A stretch of 32,943 nt of DNA from Chthoniobacterales bacterium (GCA_015655545.1 JAATET010000107.1:1-32943); one strand, 5' to 3'. Shown: positions 16,184 to 24,183, counted from the stretch's first letter. Translations and numbers: made by a program. Notes: generated from the sequence alone by a model not told the origin.

Positions 16184-17245
16184 ATGACCCTTCGGGAGGA
16201 GCGAAAAAAGGAGCGGCGGCGCGTGGCGACGGCATTGGCCGTGTCGCTGCTCATCCATTTGCTGTTGCTGGTGGCGTTCCTGATTTTTCTTTCGCTGAAG
16301 CCGTCGCTGCAAAGGGCGAAGACCGCGCCGAAGCCGGAGCCGGTGGAGCTGACGATCATTCCGCCGTCCGAGCCGACGCCAACGCCGAAGCCGCGGAAGG
16401 AGTTCATCGACAGTTCGCAAAACACGGTGAGCGAGAAAGCCCCGGAGCAGGCGGATTTCGAGTCGGACCAGAATGCCCTCGCCGCGAGCCGGCTGCCGCC
16501 GCAATCGGACGCGCAGATTCCGACTTTGGAGGGCGAGAAATCGCCGCAGGTGACTTTGCAGTCGCGAGATCTCAGCCTCGGGCCGAGCAGACAGCCTTCG
16601 CGGCCGACCCCGGCCTCGGAGGCGCGCCAGGCGCAGGTCGCAAAGGAACAGGAGAAGCCAAAGCCGCAGCCGACGCCGCCGGAAAAGGTGAAGGAGGAGA
16701 AAGAAGCCAAAGCTTCACCAACGCCGAAGCCGACGCCGCGGCCGGAGGACTCGGAGCTGGCGCTGCTCGATCCGGCACGGCCGAAACCGAAGCCGCCCGA
16801 GCCGCAGGAAGAGGTGAAGAAGCCGCAGAAGCCGAGCCCGCCTTCGCGGCCGCAGCCGCCGGGATTTCAGCCGCAGGAGCGGGTCACGCGATTGACGGGC
16901 GGGATTTCCAATCGCGGGAATCCTTCGATGAATTCCGTGGCCACGCCGCTGGGCCGCTACAAAAAACAGCTCTCCGACGCGATCGGCTCGCGCTGGTATT
17001 ATTACATCCAGGACATGCTCGATCTCGTGAATGTCGGCACGGTGCAGTTGCGCTTCGTGGTGCGTGCGGATGGGAAGGTCGAGGGGGTGAAGGTGTTGCA
17101 GAATTCCTCGAACGAAAGCCTGGCGAGCTGCAGCGTGCGCGCGATTATCGAGGCGGAGATTCCGCCGATTCCGAAGGATGTCGCCGGTGCGCTTTCCGGC
17201 AGCAAACTGGAAGTGGACTACTCGTTCACGATCATCGGGCAGTAG
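16184..17245 (+). CDS. TonB-like energy-transducing protein
   Basis: This 353-residue protein starts with a charged cytoplasmic tail and a membrane span at about 15-38 (VATALAVSLLIHLLLLVAFL). A Pro/Lys/Glu-rich spacer of about 200 residues follows (PTPTPKPRKE, PKPKPPEPQEEVKKP). A TonB C-terminal domain lies at about 255-350 (DLVNVGTVQLRFVVRADGKV, ASCSVRAIIEAEIPPI). The layout fits TonB/TolA-type coupling of inner-membrane proton force to outer-membrane receptors or to the Tol system. TolA-like use is the alternative; ExbB/ExbD genes are not in the window. The last 14 bp overlap the end of the convergent hydrolase gene. Confidence 0.85.
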   Translation: MTLREERKKERRRVATALAVSLLIHLLLLVAFLIFLSLKPSLQRAKTAPKPEPVELTIIPPSEPTPTPKPRKEFIDSSQNTVSEKAPEQADFESDQNALAASRLPPQSDAQIPTLEGEKSPQVTLQSRDLSLGPSRQPSRPTPASEARQAQVAKEQEKPKPQPTPPEKVKEEKEAKASPTPKPTPRPEDSELALLDPARPKPKPPEPQEEVKKPQKPSPPSRPQPPGFQPQERVTRLTGGISNRGNPSMNSVATPLGRYKKQLSDAIGSRWYYYIQDMLDLVNVGTVQLRFVVRADGKVEGVKVLQNSSNESLASCSVRAIIEAEIPPIPKDVAGALSGSKLEVDYSFTIIGQ

Positions 17246-18221
17246 CCGAAGCGAGGAGGGGGGCGAGGCGGCGTTTGGCTTCCTCCAGCGCGGCGTAACC
17301 GAAATGGCCCTGGCGCACTTCGACGTAGTGGGAGCCTGTCCATGCGGCGGCCAACTCGCGCAGGCCCGAGAGAGGAGTGACGGTGTCGTAGAGGCCGGCG
17401 ATGATGGTGATGCGGTCGGCGGGTGTGAGCGGATGGCCGTGCAAGGGGGAGCTGAGGTGCTCGTGGCGGCGACCGGAGCCTTTTTCGATGCCCTGGATGG
17501 CGAGGATGCGGCGGATGGCGGCGGCGGCGGGGCTTTCCCAGGTGACGTGCTCGACGTCGATGATCGGCTGGATGAGTGTGAGGAAGCGGAAGTCTGGCTC
17601 GACGAAGCCGAGCAGCGAGGCGACCCAGCCGCCGTAGCTCGTGCCGAGGACGCCGAAATCGCGGACGCCGTGAGCGCGGAGGTGGGCGAGGATCTGGCGG
17701 TTTTCGACGACGGATTGGCGCAGTGTTTCCGCGACGAGCGGGAGGTTCGCGGTGACGGCGAGGGCGCCGTTTGGGCAGCCGCGGACGCGGCGCGAGTAAT
17801 GGAACGGCAAGTGCGGGAAGACCATGTTCCAACCGCGGGCGTGGAACCAGGCGGCCAATTTGCGATAGCCGGCGTCGCTGGCGGAGATCAGCGAATGCAG
17901 GACGATCGCGGTGGGCGCCGACGGACCATGCGAGCCGATAAACCAAAGGGCGCGGGCGGTGTCGTTATCCGGGAATCCCGAGGGAATCGGCGAGGGCCAT
18001 TCCAGGGTGACAATGCCCGGGTGAGGTCCGGAGCGAATGGGCGCCGCGCCGTTGAGCTCGTAAAATGTTTCCCGGGTCTGTGGCTCGCTGGCGGTGAGGT
18101 AAGCTTCGAATTCCGCGCGGGTGCTGGCCTGGTGGCGGAGGCGCCATTGGAGACGGTTCATCATCGCGCACATCACGGCGTCCATCGCGCGGGCGGTGGT
18201 GCGTTCGAGGAAGGTTCTCAT
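17232..18221 (-). CDS. Alpha/beta-hydrolase
   Basis: This 329-residue protein has a canonical hydrolase triad: nucleophile elbow GTSYGGW (Ser near 195), Asp in IIAGLYDTVTP near 280, and His in VRQGHFGY near 310. TAIVLHSLISAS near 105 supplies the oxyanion-side strand. No signal peptide is visible. The substrate is unknown. It could be an esterase or lipase-like enzyme, and an acyl-ester role is suggested but not shown by the acyltransferase just upstream. The start ATG overlaps the TGA of the 28-codon ORF, and its end overlaps the TonB-like gene by 14 bp. Confidence 0.82.
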   Translation of the reverse strand: MRTFLERTTARAMDAVMCAMMNRLQWRLRHQASTRAEFEAYLTASEPQTRETFYELNGAAPIRSGPHPGIVTLEWPSPIPSGFPDNDTARALWFIGSHGPSAPTAIVLHSLISASDAGYRKLAAWFHARGWNMVFPHLPFHYSRRVRGCPNGALAVTANLPLVAETLRQSVVENRQILAHLRAHGVRDFGVLGTSYGGWVASLLGFVEPDFRFLTLIQPIIDVEHVTWESPAAAAIRRILAIQGIEKGSGRRHEHLSSPLHGHPLTPADRITIIAGLYDTVTPLSGLRELAAAWTGSHYVEVRQGHFGYAALEEAKRRLAPLLASATAR

Positions 18222-18304
18222 CGATCGAGCTTGGAGCGGCGGTCCATGATTGCCGGGAGAATGCGACGGTCCATGACCTCCGCCACGGCAGCACGGGGAT
18301 TCAT
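18218..18304 (-). CDS. 28-residue ORF bridging the acyltransferase and hydrolase genes
   Basis: The ORF begins with an ATG that shares three bases with the TGA of the acyltransferase (ATGA), and its own TGA shares bases with the ATG of the hydrolase (ATGA). The 28-residue product is basic and contains a repeated MDRR (VMDRRILPAIMDRRSKLDR). A ribosome could reinitiate across both junctions. Either it encodes a real small protein or it only carries ribosomes through an 80-bp spacer. There is no homology I recognise. Confidence 0.4.
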   Translation of the reverse strand: MNPRAAVAEVMDRRILPAIMDRRSKLDR

Positions 18305-19008
18305 GGTTTCGCGTAGGGGTCTTCGCCTTTGCGAGCCTGCGGCGTCTTTGGGAGGTCTTCGGGGCGGAATCCGGGTTGGGCGAGAAGATGATTTTTCAGG
18401 TCGACGAAGGCCTGGGCAATGCGCGCCCGCAGCTCGTCGCGCCCGCCTTCCGGCGCGATGGGCGCGCCAGTGACGATGCGAATGGGCGGGCGGCGCAGCC
18501 AATTTTTCGGATGGTAAAGGCGGTCGGTGCCGACGATCAGGGATGGGAGGACGGGCGCATGGGCCAGGAGCGAGAGCGCGGCGAGGCCGGGGCGCATGGG
18601 CGCGCCTTCGAGGATGGAAGTCTCGCCGGCGCGGATGCCGCCTTCGGGGAAGATGCCAACGGTGCGGCCGGATTTCAGACGCCGCACGGCGACGCGAAGC
18701 GCGGTGCGATCGGTGCCATCGCGGTGGACGGGGAAGGCGCCGGTGAGGGCTAGCGCGCGGGCGAAGGCGGGGTGGCGAAACATTTCCTCCATGGCCATCC
18801 AGTCGACAGGCCGCGGAAAGAATGCGCCGAGGATCGGGGGGTCGAAGTGGCTGATGTGGTTCGACGCGAGGATGAGCGGGCCGGTGCGCGGAATGGGCGC
18901 GAGGTGCTCGATGCGGATTTTTCCGGCGATCCGAAAGAGGCTGCGGAAGGCGAGGCGCGCGCCGCGGTGGAAGGTCTGCTGGCCGTGGCTTCCGAGCGCG
19001 AAAGGCAT
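18301..19008 (-). CDS. PlsC-like 1-acylglycerol-3-phosphate O-acyltransferase
   Basis: This 235-residue protein has the PlsC/LPLAT motif I NHISHFDP (His51, Asp56), motif III FPEGGIRAGE near 130, and a late PVLPSLIVGTDRL segment typical of the family. It would transfer an acyl chain to lysophosphatidic acid or a similar acceptor on the inner membrane. The short N-terminus has no full transmembrane helix. The ATG overlaps the stop of the transglutaminase-like gene (TGATG). I cannot tell the acceptor; ornithine-lipid or LPS-type acyltransferases share these motifs. Confidence 0.85.
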   Translation of the reverse strand: MPFALGSHGQQTFHRGARLAFRSLFRIAGKIRIEHLAPIPRTGPLILASNHISHFDPPILGAFFPRPVDWMAMEEMFRHPAFARALALTGAFPVHRDGTDRTALRVAVRRLKSGRTVGIFPEGGIRAGETSILEGAPMRPGLAALSLLAHAPVLPSLIVGTDRLYHPKNWLRRPPIRIVTGAPIAPEGGRDELRARIAQAFVDLKNHLLAQPGFRPEDLPKTPQARKGEDPYAKP

Positions 19009-19865
19009 CAGATCAGCGTCACCTGCACGTCGACGTGCAGCTCGGAAAATGCGCCGTTCGGTCCGTGCCAGGAGCCGCTGACGGGCGCGACTTTTTCGGG
19101 ATCGCGGGCGACGGCGACCGAGACGTGTTGCGCGCCGGCGAGGCAGTTGTTCGTCGGGTCGAAGCCGCGCCAGCCAGCGCCGGGAATGTAGATCTCGGTC
19201 CAGGCGTGGGTGGCGCCATGCTGGTCCGTGCCGGTGGGTGTTTGCAGATAGCCGCTGACGAAGCGGGCGCCGAAGCCCCAATGCCGCGCGGCCTCCATCA
19301 TGAGAGTGGCGAAGTCGCGGCAGGAGCCGGTGCCGAAGTTCAAGGTCGTGCCCGGGCTCTGCACGCCGATGGCTTCGCGCTTCGAGTAGGTGAAGGCGTT
19401 GTAGATGGCCGCATTCAGGCTGAGCAGCAGGTTGAAGGTGCCGATGAGCTGGCCGGGTTTGTAGAATTGGAGGAGCCAGTCTTGCAGGGCGTTGCCGTCG
19501 CGTGGATAGGCGGAGAGGCGGTAGGGAATGAGCTCGGCCTGCTCGTCCATCGGGTAGCGGAAGGGATAGGCGACAGCGCCGGGATCGATGATGAAGTCGA
19601 GCGGATTCTCGTCGTAGTGCGCGACGTCGAGATCGCTGAAGACGCGGAGCACGCTGCCGGGCTCGAGGAATTCCAGCACGGCGATGGAGTTGCCATACAT
19701 GTCGCGGAACCACCGGACATTCGCCTTGGGCGAGATCTCGAGCAGCGAGCCCTCGATGTGGACGTCATGCCCCTCGCGCGGACGCATAAAGGCGCGGTGC
19801 GGGCCGAAGGTCACGGGCTCGTGGTAGCGGTATTCGGTGAGGTGCGTGATGCGGAGGCGCTTCAT
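19008..19865 (-). CDS. Transglutaminase-like cysteine protease
   Basis: This 285-residue protein has the bacterial transglutaminase-like N-terminal beta domain (ITHLTEYRYHEPVTFGPHRA) and a C-terminal papain-like domain. Its catalytic triad is Cys182 (GTGSCRDFATLMM), His220 (GATHAWTEIYIPG) and Asp236 (GWRGFDPTNN). Members are often proteases or amidases rather than true crosslinkers. There is no signal peptide, so it should act in the cytoplasm. It is the first gene of a four-gene unit and is divergent from the nucleotidyltransferase across inverted repeat A2. Confidence 0.88.
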   Translation of the reverse strand: MKRLRITHLTEYRYHEPVTFGPHRAFMRPREGHDVHIEGSLLEISPKANVRWFRDMYGNSIAVLEFLEPGSVLRVFSDLDVAHYDENPLDFIIDPGAVAYPFRYPMDEQAELIPYRLSAYPRDGNALQDWLLQFYKPGQLIGTFNLLLSLNAAIYNAFTYSKREAIGVQSPGTTLNFGTGSCRDFATLMMEAARHWGFGARFVSGYLQTPTGTDQHGATHAWTEIYIPGAGWRGFDPTNNCLAGAQHVSVAVARDPEKVAPVSGSWHGPNGAFSELHVDVQVTLI

Positions 19866-19880
19866 CGGAAGGAAACTTCT

Positions 19881-19957
19881 ACAGGAGTCAACGGAGGGAA
19901 CGGAGATAGAAAAGTCTCCGGCTGTATTTATTCTCCCTTGCCTCCGTTTCTTCCTGT
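19881..19957. repeat. Imperfect inverted repeat, family A copy 2 (9-bp GGAG units)
   Basis: Arms at 19881-19907 and 19931-19957 match at 21 of 27 positions as inverted repeats around a 23-nt spacer. The left arm reads as 9-bp units GGAGTCAAC, GGAGGGAAC, GGAGATAGA. The sequence is clearly related to the copy at 1835-1895. Here it fills the divergent spacer between the transglutaminase-like gene and the nucleotidyltransferase, so it must lie in or beside both promoters. Confidence 0.75.
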
Positions 19958-19972
19958 GAGATTCATCGCAGG

Positions 19973-20623
19973 ATGCCTTCTGTAAAAAAAGCCGTCATTC
20001 TCGCCGCGGGCCGAGGCACGCGCATGCGCGAACTCACCGATGAGCTGCCGAAGCCGATGATCCCGGTGCGTGGCAAGCCGATCCTGCAGCATATCGTCGA
20101 GGGAATGCGCGACGCGGGCATCAAGGAAGTGCTGCTCATCGTCGGGTATCGCGAGGATGTGGTGCGCGATTTTTTTGGAGACGGGGGGAGGTTCGGTGTC
20201 TCGGCGAGCTACGAGCGGCAGGTCGTGCAGGATGGCACCGGTCGCGTGGTGGAGCTGGGCAAGTCCTTCACCGGTGACGATGCGTTTTTGTTGAGCTACG
20301 GGGATATTTTGCTCGATCCGCGAAACTACATGGCGCTCGCGTCGCCCGGCGACGAGGAGGCGATCGTCTCCGTGAAACACAGCGAGGATGTGAGCAAGGG
20401 GGGGGCGGTGTTCGTCGACGGGGCGTTCAATCTTGTCGATCTGCGCGAAAAGCCGAAGTCGGGGGAGCCGACGAGCCCTTGGTATAATGCGGGCGTTTAT
20501 ATGTTCCGCCCGTCGATTTATGAATTTACGGCGCGGCTCGAGAAATCCCCGCGTGGCGAATACGAGCTCACGGATGCGATCCGCGCGCTGGCGCTCGGCG
20601 AGAAACGGGTGCGTGCCTATTAG
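19973..20623 (+). CDS. Sugar-phosphate nucleotidyltransferase, ends at an in-frame amber codon
   Basis: The product is an NTP-transferase of the RmlA/GlmU type. VILAAGRGTRM begins the nucleotide-binding loop, with PKPMIPVRGKPIL after it and SYGDILLD as the first metal-site Asp. Later come EKPKSGE and WYNAGVYMFRPS. It stops at TAG (20621-20623) after residue 216. The next 21 codons continue the family sequence in frame to a TAA at 20687. The missing part holds the GDWADV segment that normally gives the second metal-binding Asp, so the short protein is probably inactive unless the amber is read through. It could make a nucleotide sugar for LPS or another glycan. No partner gene is nearby. Confidence 0.85.
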   Translation: MPSVKKAVILAAGRGTRMRELTDELPKPMIPVRGKPILQHIVEGMRDAGIKEVLLIVGYREDVVRDFFGDGGRFGVSASYERQVVQDGTGRVVELGKSFTGDDAFLLSYGDILLDPRNYMALASPGDEEAIVSVKHSEDVSKGGAVFVDGAFNLVDLREKPKSGEPTSPWYNAGVYMFRPSIYEFTARLEKSPRGEYELTDAIRALALGEKRVRAY

Positions 20624-20689
20624 CTGGTCGGCGACTGGGCCGACGTGCGCGATCCCGAGGTGCTGGCGGAGCTGAATGGCGAATCGTAA
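20624..20689 (+). pseudogene. In-frame continuation of the nucleotidyltransferase beyond TAG
   Basis: Frame-preserving codons after the TAG read LVGDWADVRDPEVLAELNGE then Ser and TAA. G-W-x-D-V/I-x-x-P-E is the standard C-terminal block of RmlA-like enzymes. One base change (for example GAG to TAG) would explain the interruption. A sequencing error or stop-codon recoding are the alternatives. Confidence 0.75.
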
Positions 20690-20768
20690 TCAGGATTTGC
20701 GCGGAACGTTCTGCGAAGGCGTGCCCGCGGGGTGCTCGTCTTCCGGCTGGGTTGCGGTCCTCCAAAAA

Positions 20769-21875
20769 TCAGCCTGCGATGGCCGCGTCCCAGTCCTTCC
20801 AGACCGGATCGAGGCCGAGGCGAGCGAGATTTTGCGCGACTTCGGCGGCGGAGCGGTTGTCGGAGATGGTGAATTGCTCCGTGGCGGCAGTGGCGGGACC
20901 TTCGCATGCGACCTGGCGGCCCTTGACCGTGTGGTGGAGATTTTCCGCGCCCTGGCCGGTGTAGCCACCGGGTTCCGTGTGGCTGCCGGCGCTCATCATC
21001 GTGACGCCGATGTGCGCGGTGATGTCCCGGAGGGCGGAGGGTTCTCGCGTGCTCATCACGATGCCCACGTGCGGAAAAGTCAGCCGAAATGCGCAGACCA
21101 GCTGGATGAGCTCGCGATCCGGCAGGGGATGGCGCGGTTCGAAACCGCCGGCGGCGGGTTTCAAACGCGGGAAGCTGACCGTGAGCTGCGCCTTCCAGCA
21201 GGTCTTTAGCAGGTGGTCGAGATGCGCGGCCAGGGCGGCGGCTTCGTCGCGCCAGTCCCAGAGACCGAAAAGGGCGCCGATGCCCAGGCGGCGAAAACCG
21301 GCATCGTATGCGCGCTCGGGACAATCGAGCCGCCAGTCGAAATTTTTCTTCGGCCCGTGGACGTGCATCTCGGCGTAGGTCGGACGATGATAGGTCTCCT
21401 GATAAACGACGAGACCCTCCGCGCCGGCGAGGACGAGCGGACGATACTCGGCGGTTTCCATCGGCGCAACTTCGAGCGAGACGCCGGGCACGAGCTCCGC
21501 CAGCCGGCGGGTGCATTGTTCGAGATAGCCATTGGAGACAAATTTCGGGTGCTCGCCGGCGACGAGCAGGATGCTGCGGAAGCCTTCCGCGGCGAGGTGG
21601 CGCGCCTCGGCGAGCATCTGGTCCGTCTCGAGCGTGACGCGCAGGATGGCGTTCTCGCGGGAGAACCCGCAGTAGGAGCAGGAGTTGATGCACTCGTTCG
21701 AGAGATAGAGCGGTGCGAAGAGTCGCATCGTGCGGCCGAAAAACTTCCGCGTCGTGGCGCCGGAGTCGGCCGCCATTTGCTCCAGCCGCGCGTCCGAGAC
21801 CGGGTCGAGCAAGCGTCGGAAGCGCGCGGCAAACGGCGACTCCAGGCTGGCATCGAAGCGGGACGAGAACGGCAT
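20769..21875 (-). CDS. thiH: 2-iminoacetate synthase (thiazole biosynthesis)
   Basis: This 368-residue radical-SAM tyrosine lyase cleaves tyrosine to dehydroglycine (2-iminoacetate) and p-cresol for the thiamin thiazole ring. CxxxCxxC is Cys62, Cys66 and Cys69 (LSNECINSCSYCGFSREN). Later family motifs include VYQETYHRPTYAEMHVHGPK, LGIGALFGLWDWR, VSFPRLKP and MSAGSHTEPGGY. An upstream ATG at 21920 would add 15 residues encoded by repeat B2; I prefer the ATG at 21875, which gives the family N-terminus. ThiH is oxygen-sensitive and typical of anaerobes or facultative bacteria. thiG and the other thi genes are elsewhere. Confidence 0.92.
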   Translation of the reverse strand: MPFSSRFDASLESPFAARFRRLLDPVSDARLEQMAADSGATTRKFFGRTMRLFAPLYLSNECINSCSYCGFSRENAILRVTLETDQMLAEARHLAAEGFRSILLVAGEHPKFVSNGYLEQCTRRLAELVPGVSLEVAPMETAEYRPLVLAGAEGLVVYQETYHRPTYAEMHVHGPKKNFDWRLDCPERAYDAGFRRLGIGALFGLWDWRDEAAALAAHLDHLLKTCWKAQLTVSFPRLKPAAGGFEPRHPLPDRELIQLVCAFRLTFPHVGIVMSTREPSALRDITAHIGVTMMSAGSHTEPGGYTGQGAENLHHTVKGRQVACEGPATAATEQFTISDNRSAAEVAQNLARLGLDPVWKDWDAAIAG

Positions 21876-21878
21876 GAA

Positions 21879-21977
21879 GTGAAAACTAAACGGGATTGAC
21901 GGGATTTTCATGATTAACATGATTTAATTTCGTTCCTGTAAATCCTGTTAATCTTGTGAATCCTGTTTAGTTCACAC
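21879..21977. repeat. Inverted repeat element, family B copy 2
   Basis: The outer ends GTGAAAACTAAAC (21879-21891) and GTTTAGTTCACAC (21965-21977) form an inverted repeat. The interior holds 9-bp units such as GGATTGACG and, on the right read inward, GGATTCACA, AGATTAACA, GGATTTACA. The sequence is closely related to the element at 9439-9555. It fills the divergent spacer between thiH and avtA, ending 3 bp before the thiH ATG and one base before the avtA GTG. Confidence 0.8.
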
Positions 21978-21978
21978 T

Positions 21979-23244
21979 GTGTTCGAGAAATCCCTATTCG
22001 CGGAACGGCTGACGGGTGGCAGCGGCATCGAGACGTTGATGAACGATCTCGGTCACGCGCTCGCCGAAGGCGGCGGAAATATCCGCATGCTCGGCGGCTG
22101 CAATCCCGCGCTCATTCCGGGTGTCTCCGCCGTATGGCGCCGCCGCATGGAAGAAATCCTCGCCGAGGGCGATCGCTTCGACCGCATGATGACGGTTTAC
22201 GATCCGCCGAAGGGCAACCACCGCTTCGCCCTCGCGCTCGCGGGCTTTCTCCAGCGCGAATACGGCTGGAATGTCGGCGCGGAACACATCGGCATCACCT
22301 GCGGCGGGCAGTCGGCGTTTTTTTATCTCTTCAATCTGCTGGCCGGGGAATTCGCGGGCGGCCGCCGCAAGCGCGTGCTGCTGCCGGTCGTGCCGGAATA
22401 CATCGGCTATGCGAACCAGGGTCTCGGCGCGGATTTTTTCTCGGGCACGATGCCGGAGATCGCGCACACGGGGCCGCATGCCTTCAAATACCGCGTCGAT
22501 TTCGGACGGCTGAAAGTCGGCGGAGACATCGGCGCGATTTGCGTCTCGAGGCCGACGAACCCTTCCGGCAACGTGCTCACCGACGAGGAAATCGCACACC
22601 TCGACACGCTCGCCCGCGAGGCCGGCGTGCCGCTGCTCATCGACAATGCCTACGGCGAGCCGTTTCCCGGCATTGTCTTCACGAAGATCCGGCCGATCTG
22701 GAACGAGAACGTCATTCTCACCTTGAGCCTCTCGAAGCTGGGCCTGCCGGGCACGCGCACGGGCATCATCGTCGCGCATCCCGACATCGTCCGCGCGGTG
22801 ACGTCGATGAACGCGATCGTCGGCCTCGCCAATGGCACCGTCGGCCAGGCCATGGTCGCGCCGCTCCTCGAGTCCGGCGAGATCCGCTCGCTGGTCGGCG
22901 AGCACGTGCGGCCATTTTACGAGCGCAAGGCCGCGAATGCGCGCGCCTGGATCGCGCAGTATTTCGACGACGCGCTCGATTATCACGTGCACGAGAGCGA
23001 GGGCGCATTGTTCCTGTGGTTGTGGTTTCGCGGGCTGCCGATTTCCTCCGCGGAGTTTTACGAGCGGCTCAAGAAACGCGGCGTGCTCGTCGTGCCGGGC
23101 CACTATTTCGCGATCGGATCGACGGAGGCGGAGCGGCATGCGAGCGAGTGCATCCGGCTGAGTTTTGCCATGGACGACGCGGTCGTGGAGGACGGCATTC
23201 GCATTCTCGCCGGCGAAGTCGCGCGGGTTTACGCGGGCGCCTGA
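21979..23244 (+). CDS. avtA: Valine-pyruvate aminotransferase
   Basis: This 421-residue fold-type I PLP aminotransferase makes alanine from pyruvate with valine as donor. The AvtA pattern includes TVYDPPKGNHRFALALAGFL, GGQSAFFYLFNLLAGEF, SRPTNPSGNVLTDEEIAHLD, PLLIDNAYGEPFPGI and the PLP-lysine segment LSLSKLGLPGTRTGI, followed by a C-terminal small domain. Start is GTG (21979), directly after repeat B2. The 3' end overlaps the convergent GT9 gene by 16 bp. Confidence 0.92.
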   Translation: MFEKSLFAERLTGGSGIETLMNDLGHALAEGGGNIRMLGGCNPALIPGVSAVWRRRMEEILAEGDRFDRMMTVYDPPKGNHRFALALAGFLQREYGWNVGAEHIGITCGGQSAFFYLFNLLAGEFAGGRRKRVLLPVVPEYIGYANQGLGADFFSGTMPEIAHTGPHAFKYRVDFGRLKVGGDIGAICVSRPTNPSGNVLTDEEIAHLDTLAREAGVPLLIDNAYGEPFPGIVFTKIRPIWNENVILTLSLSKLGLPGTRTGIIVAHPDIVRAVTSMNAIVGLANGTVGQAMVAPLLESGEIRSLVGEHVRPFYERKAANARAWIAQYFDDALDYHVHESEGALFLWLWFRGLPISSAEFYERLKKRGVLVVPGHYFAIGSTEAERHASECIRLSFAMDDAVVEDGIRILAGEVARVYAGA

Positions 23245-24182
23245 GCCCAATCGGCGATCGCGTTCAGGTCGAAGGTGATCATCGGTTTTTGGGGAAGGAG
23301 CGGAGAATGGAAATCCTGAGGGCGCAATTCGCCGCCCTGCCAGACCCACGCATTTTTCGAATAGGGACCGACCAACCGCGGATCGCTCCAGGTGTGGATG
23401 GAAAGCAGGCGGGCACCCACCGCCGCGGCCAGATGCATGGGGCCGCTATCCACGCTGATGACGCGGCGAGCACGGCGCAGCAGCCAGATGAGCTGCGGGA
23501 GTGTCGTGCGGCCGGTGAGATCGACGACTCGCGGGGGCAGCGGCGAGGGCGGCGAGCCGATGCCGGCGAGGACGATCGGTCCGGCGATGCGCTCGCAGAG
23601 CGAGCGGACGGTGATTTCGTCGAGGGATTTTCCCGCGCCGCGCGCGTAGGGATGCAGGAGGATGAAATCTTCCGGCGCGTCGATCGGGTCTCCGGCGGCG
23701 AGCGGAAATTCCGGCTCCTTGGGTGAGGAAATTCCCACCAGTGGGAGCACGGCGAGATAACGATCCACCGCATGCTGGCCGGAGGCGACGGCCGCGGATT
23801 CATGATAAAAAATCCCCGCGCCTTCCCGCGCGTCGGAAAGTCCGATGATGCGGCGGCTGCGTGCGGCACGCGCGATGAGGGCGCTGCGCAGCAGACATTG
23901 CAGATCGATGGCGAGGCCGGGCTGTCGCGCCCGGAGGCTTCCGAGCCATCGGGCGCCGCGCAGGAATCCGGCCGCGCCGCGGAAGTCCTGCCGCGCAAAC
24001 GGCACGCACTCGGCGACGGAGGGATTTTTGTCGAGCACGGGCCGCCAGCGGGGATCGATCACCCACGAGAGTCGCATTTGCGGCCAGGCTCGATGCAGCG
24101 CGGCGGCGACGGGCAGGGCGTGCACGACGTCGCCGAGCGAGCCGGGCTTGATGAAAAGGACGGTGGACGGTGGCGCAGACAC
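23229..24182 (-). CDS. GT9-family glycosyltransferase (heptosyltransferase-like)
   Basis: This 317-residue protein has the N-terminal VLFIKPGSLGDVVHALPVAA typical of ADP-heptose:LPS heptosyltransferases and the C-terminal donor-site motif VISVDSGPMHLAAAVG with LSIHTWSDPRLVGPY after it. It would add heptose to lipid A-core in the cytoplasm, which implies an LPS-type outer membrane. The GTG at 24182 lies one base past the metallophosphatase stop (TAGAGTG) and gives the correct N-terminus; there is no ATG near it. It is the last gene of the seven-gene operon. Confidence 0.88.
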   Translation of the reverse strand: MSAPPSTVLFIKPGSLGDVVHALPVAAALHRAWPQMRLSWVIDPRWRPVLDKNPSVAECVPFARQDFRGAAGFLRGARWLGSLRARQPGLAIDLQCLLRSALIARAARSRRIIGLSDAREGAGIFYHESAAVASGQHAVDRYLAVLPLVGISSPKEPEFPLAAGDPIDAPEDFILLHPYARGAGKSLDEITVRSLCERIAGPIVLAGIGSPPSPLPPRVVDLTGRTTLPQLIWLLRRARRVISVDSGPMHLAAAVGARLLSIHTWSDPRLVGPYSKNAWVWQGGELRPQDFHSPLLPQKPMITFDLNAIADWAQAPA

Positions 24183-24183
24183 T

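Noticed and set aside
15349-16710. Open frames antisense to the glycosylase and TonB-like gene
   Set aside because: Arg/Ala/Ser-rich shadows with no recognisable domain.
18301-19713. One long 470-codon frame covering the acyltransferase and part of the transglutaminase-like gene
   Set aside because: Only the last 235 codons match PlsC. The upstream part is out of frame with the transglutaminase-like gene, which has a full catalytic triad, so I start the acyltransferase at 19008.
21876-21920. Upstream ATG for thiH adding 15 residues
   Set aside because: These codons lie inside repeat B2 and are not part of the ThiH family.
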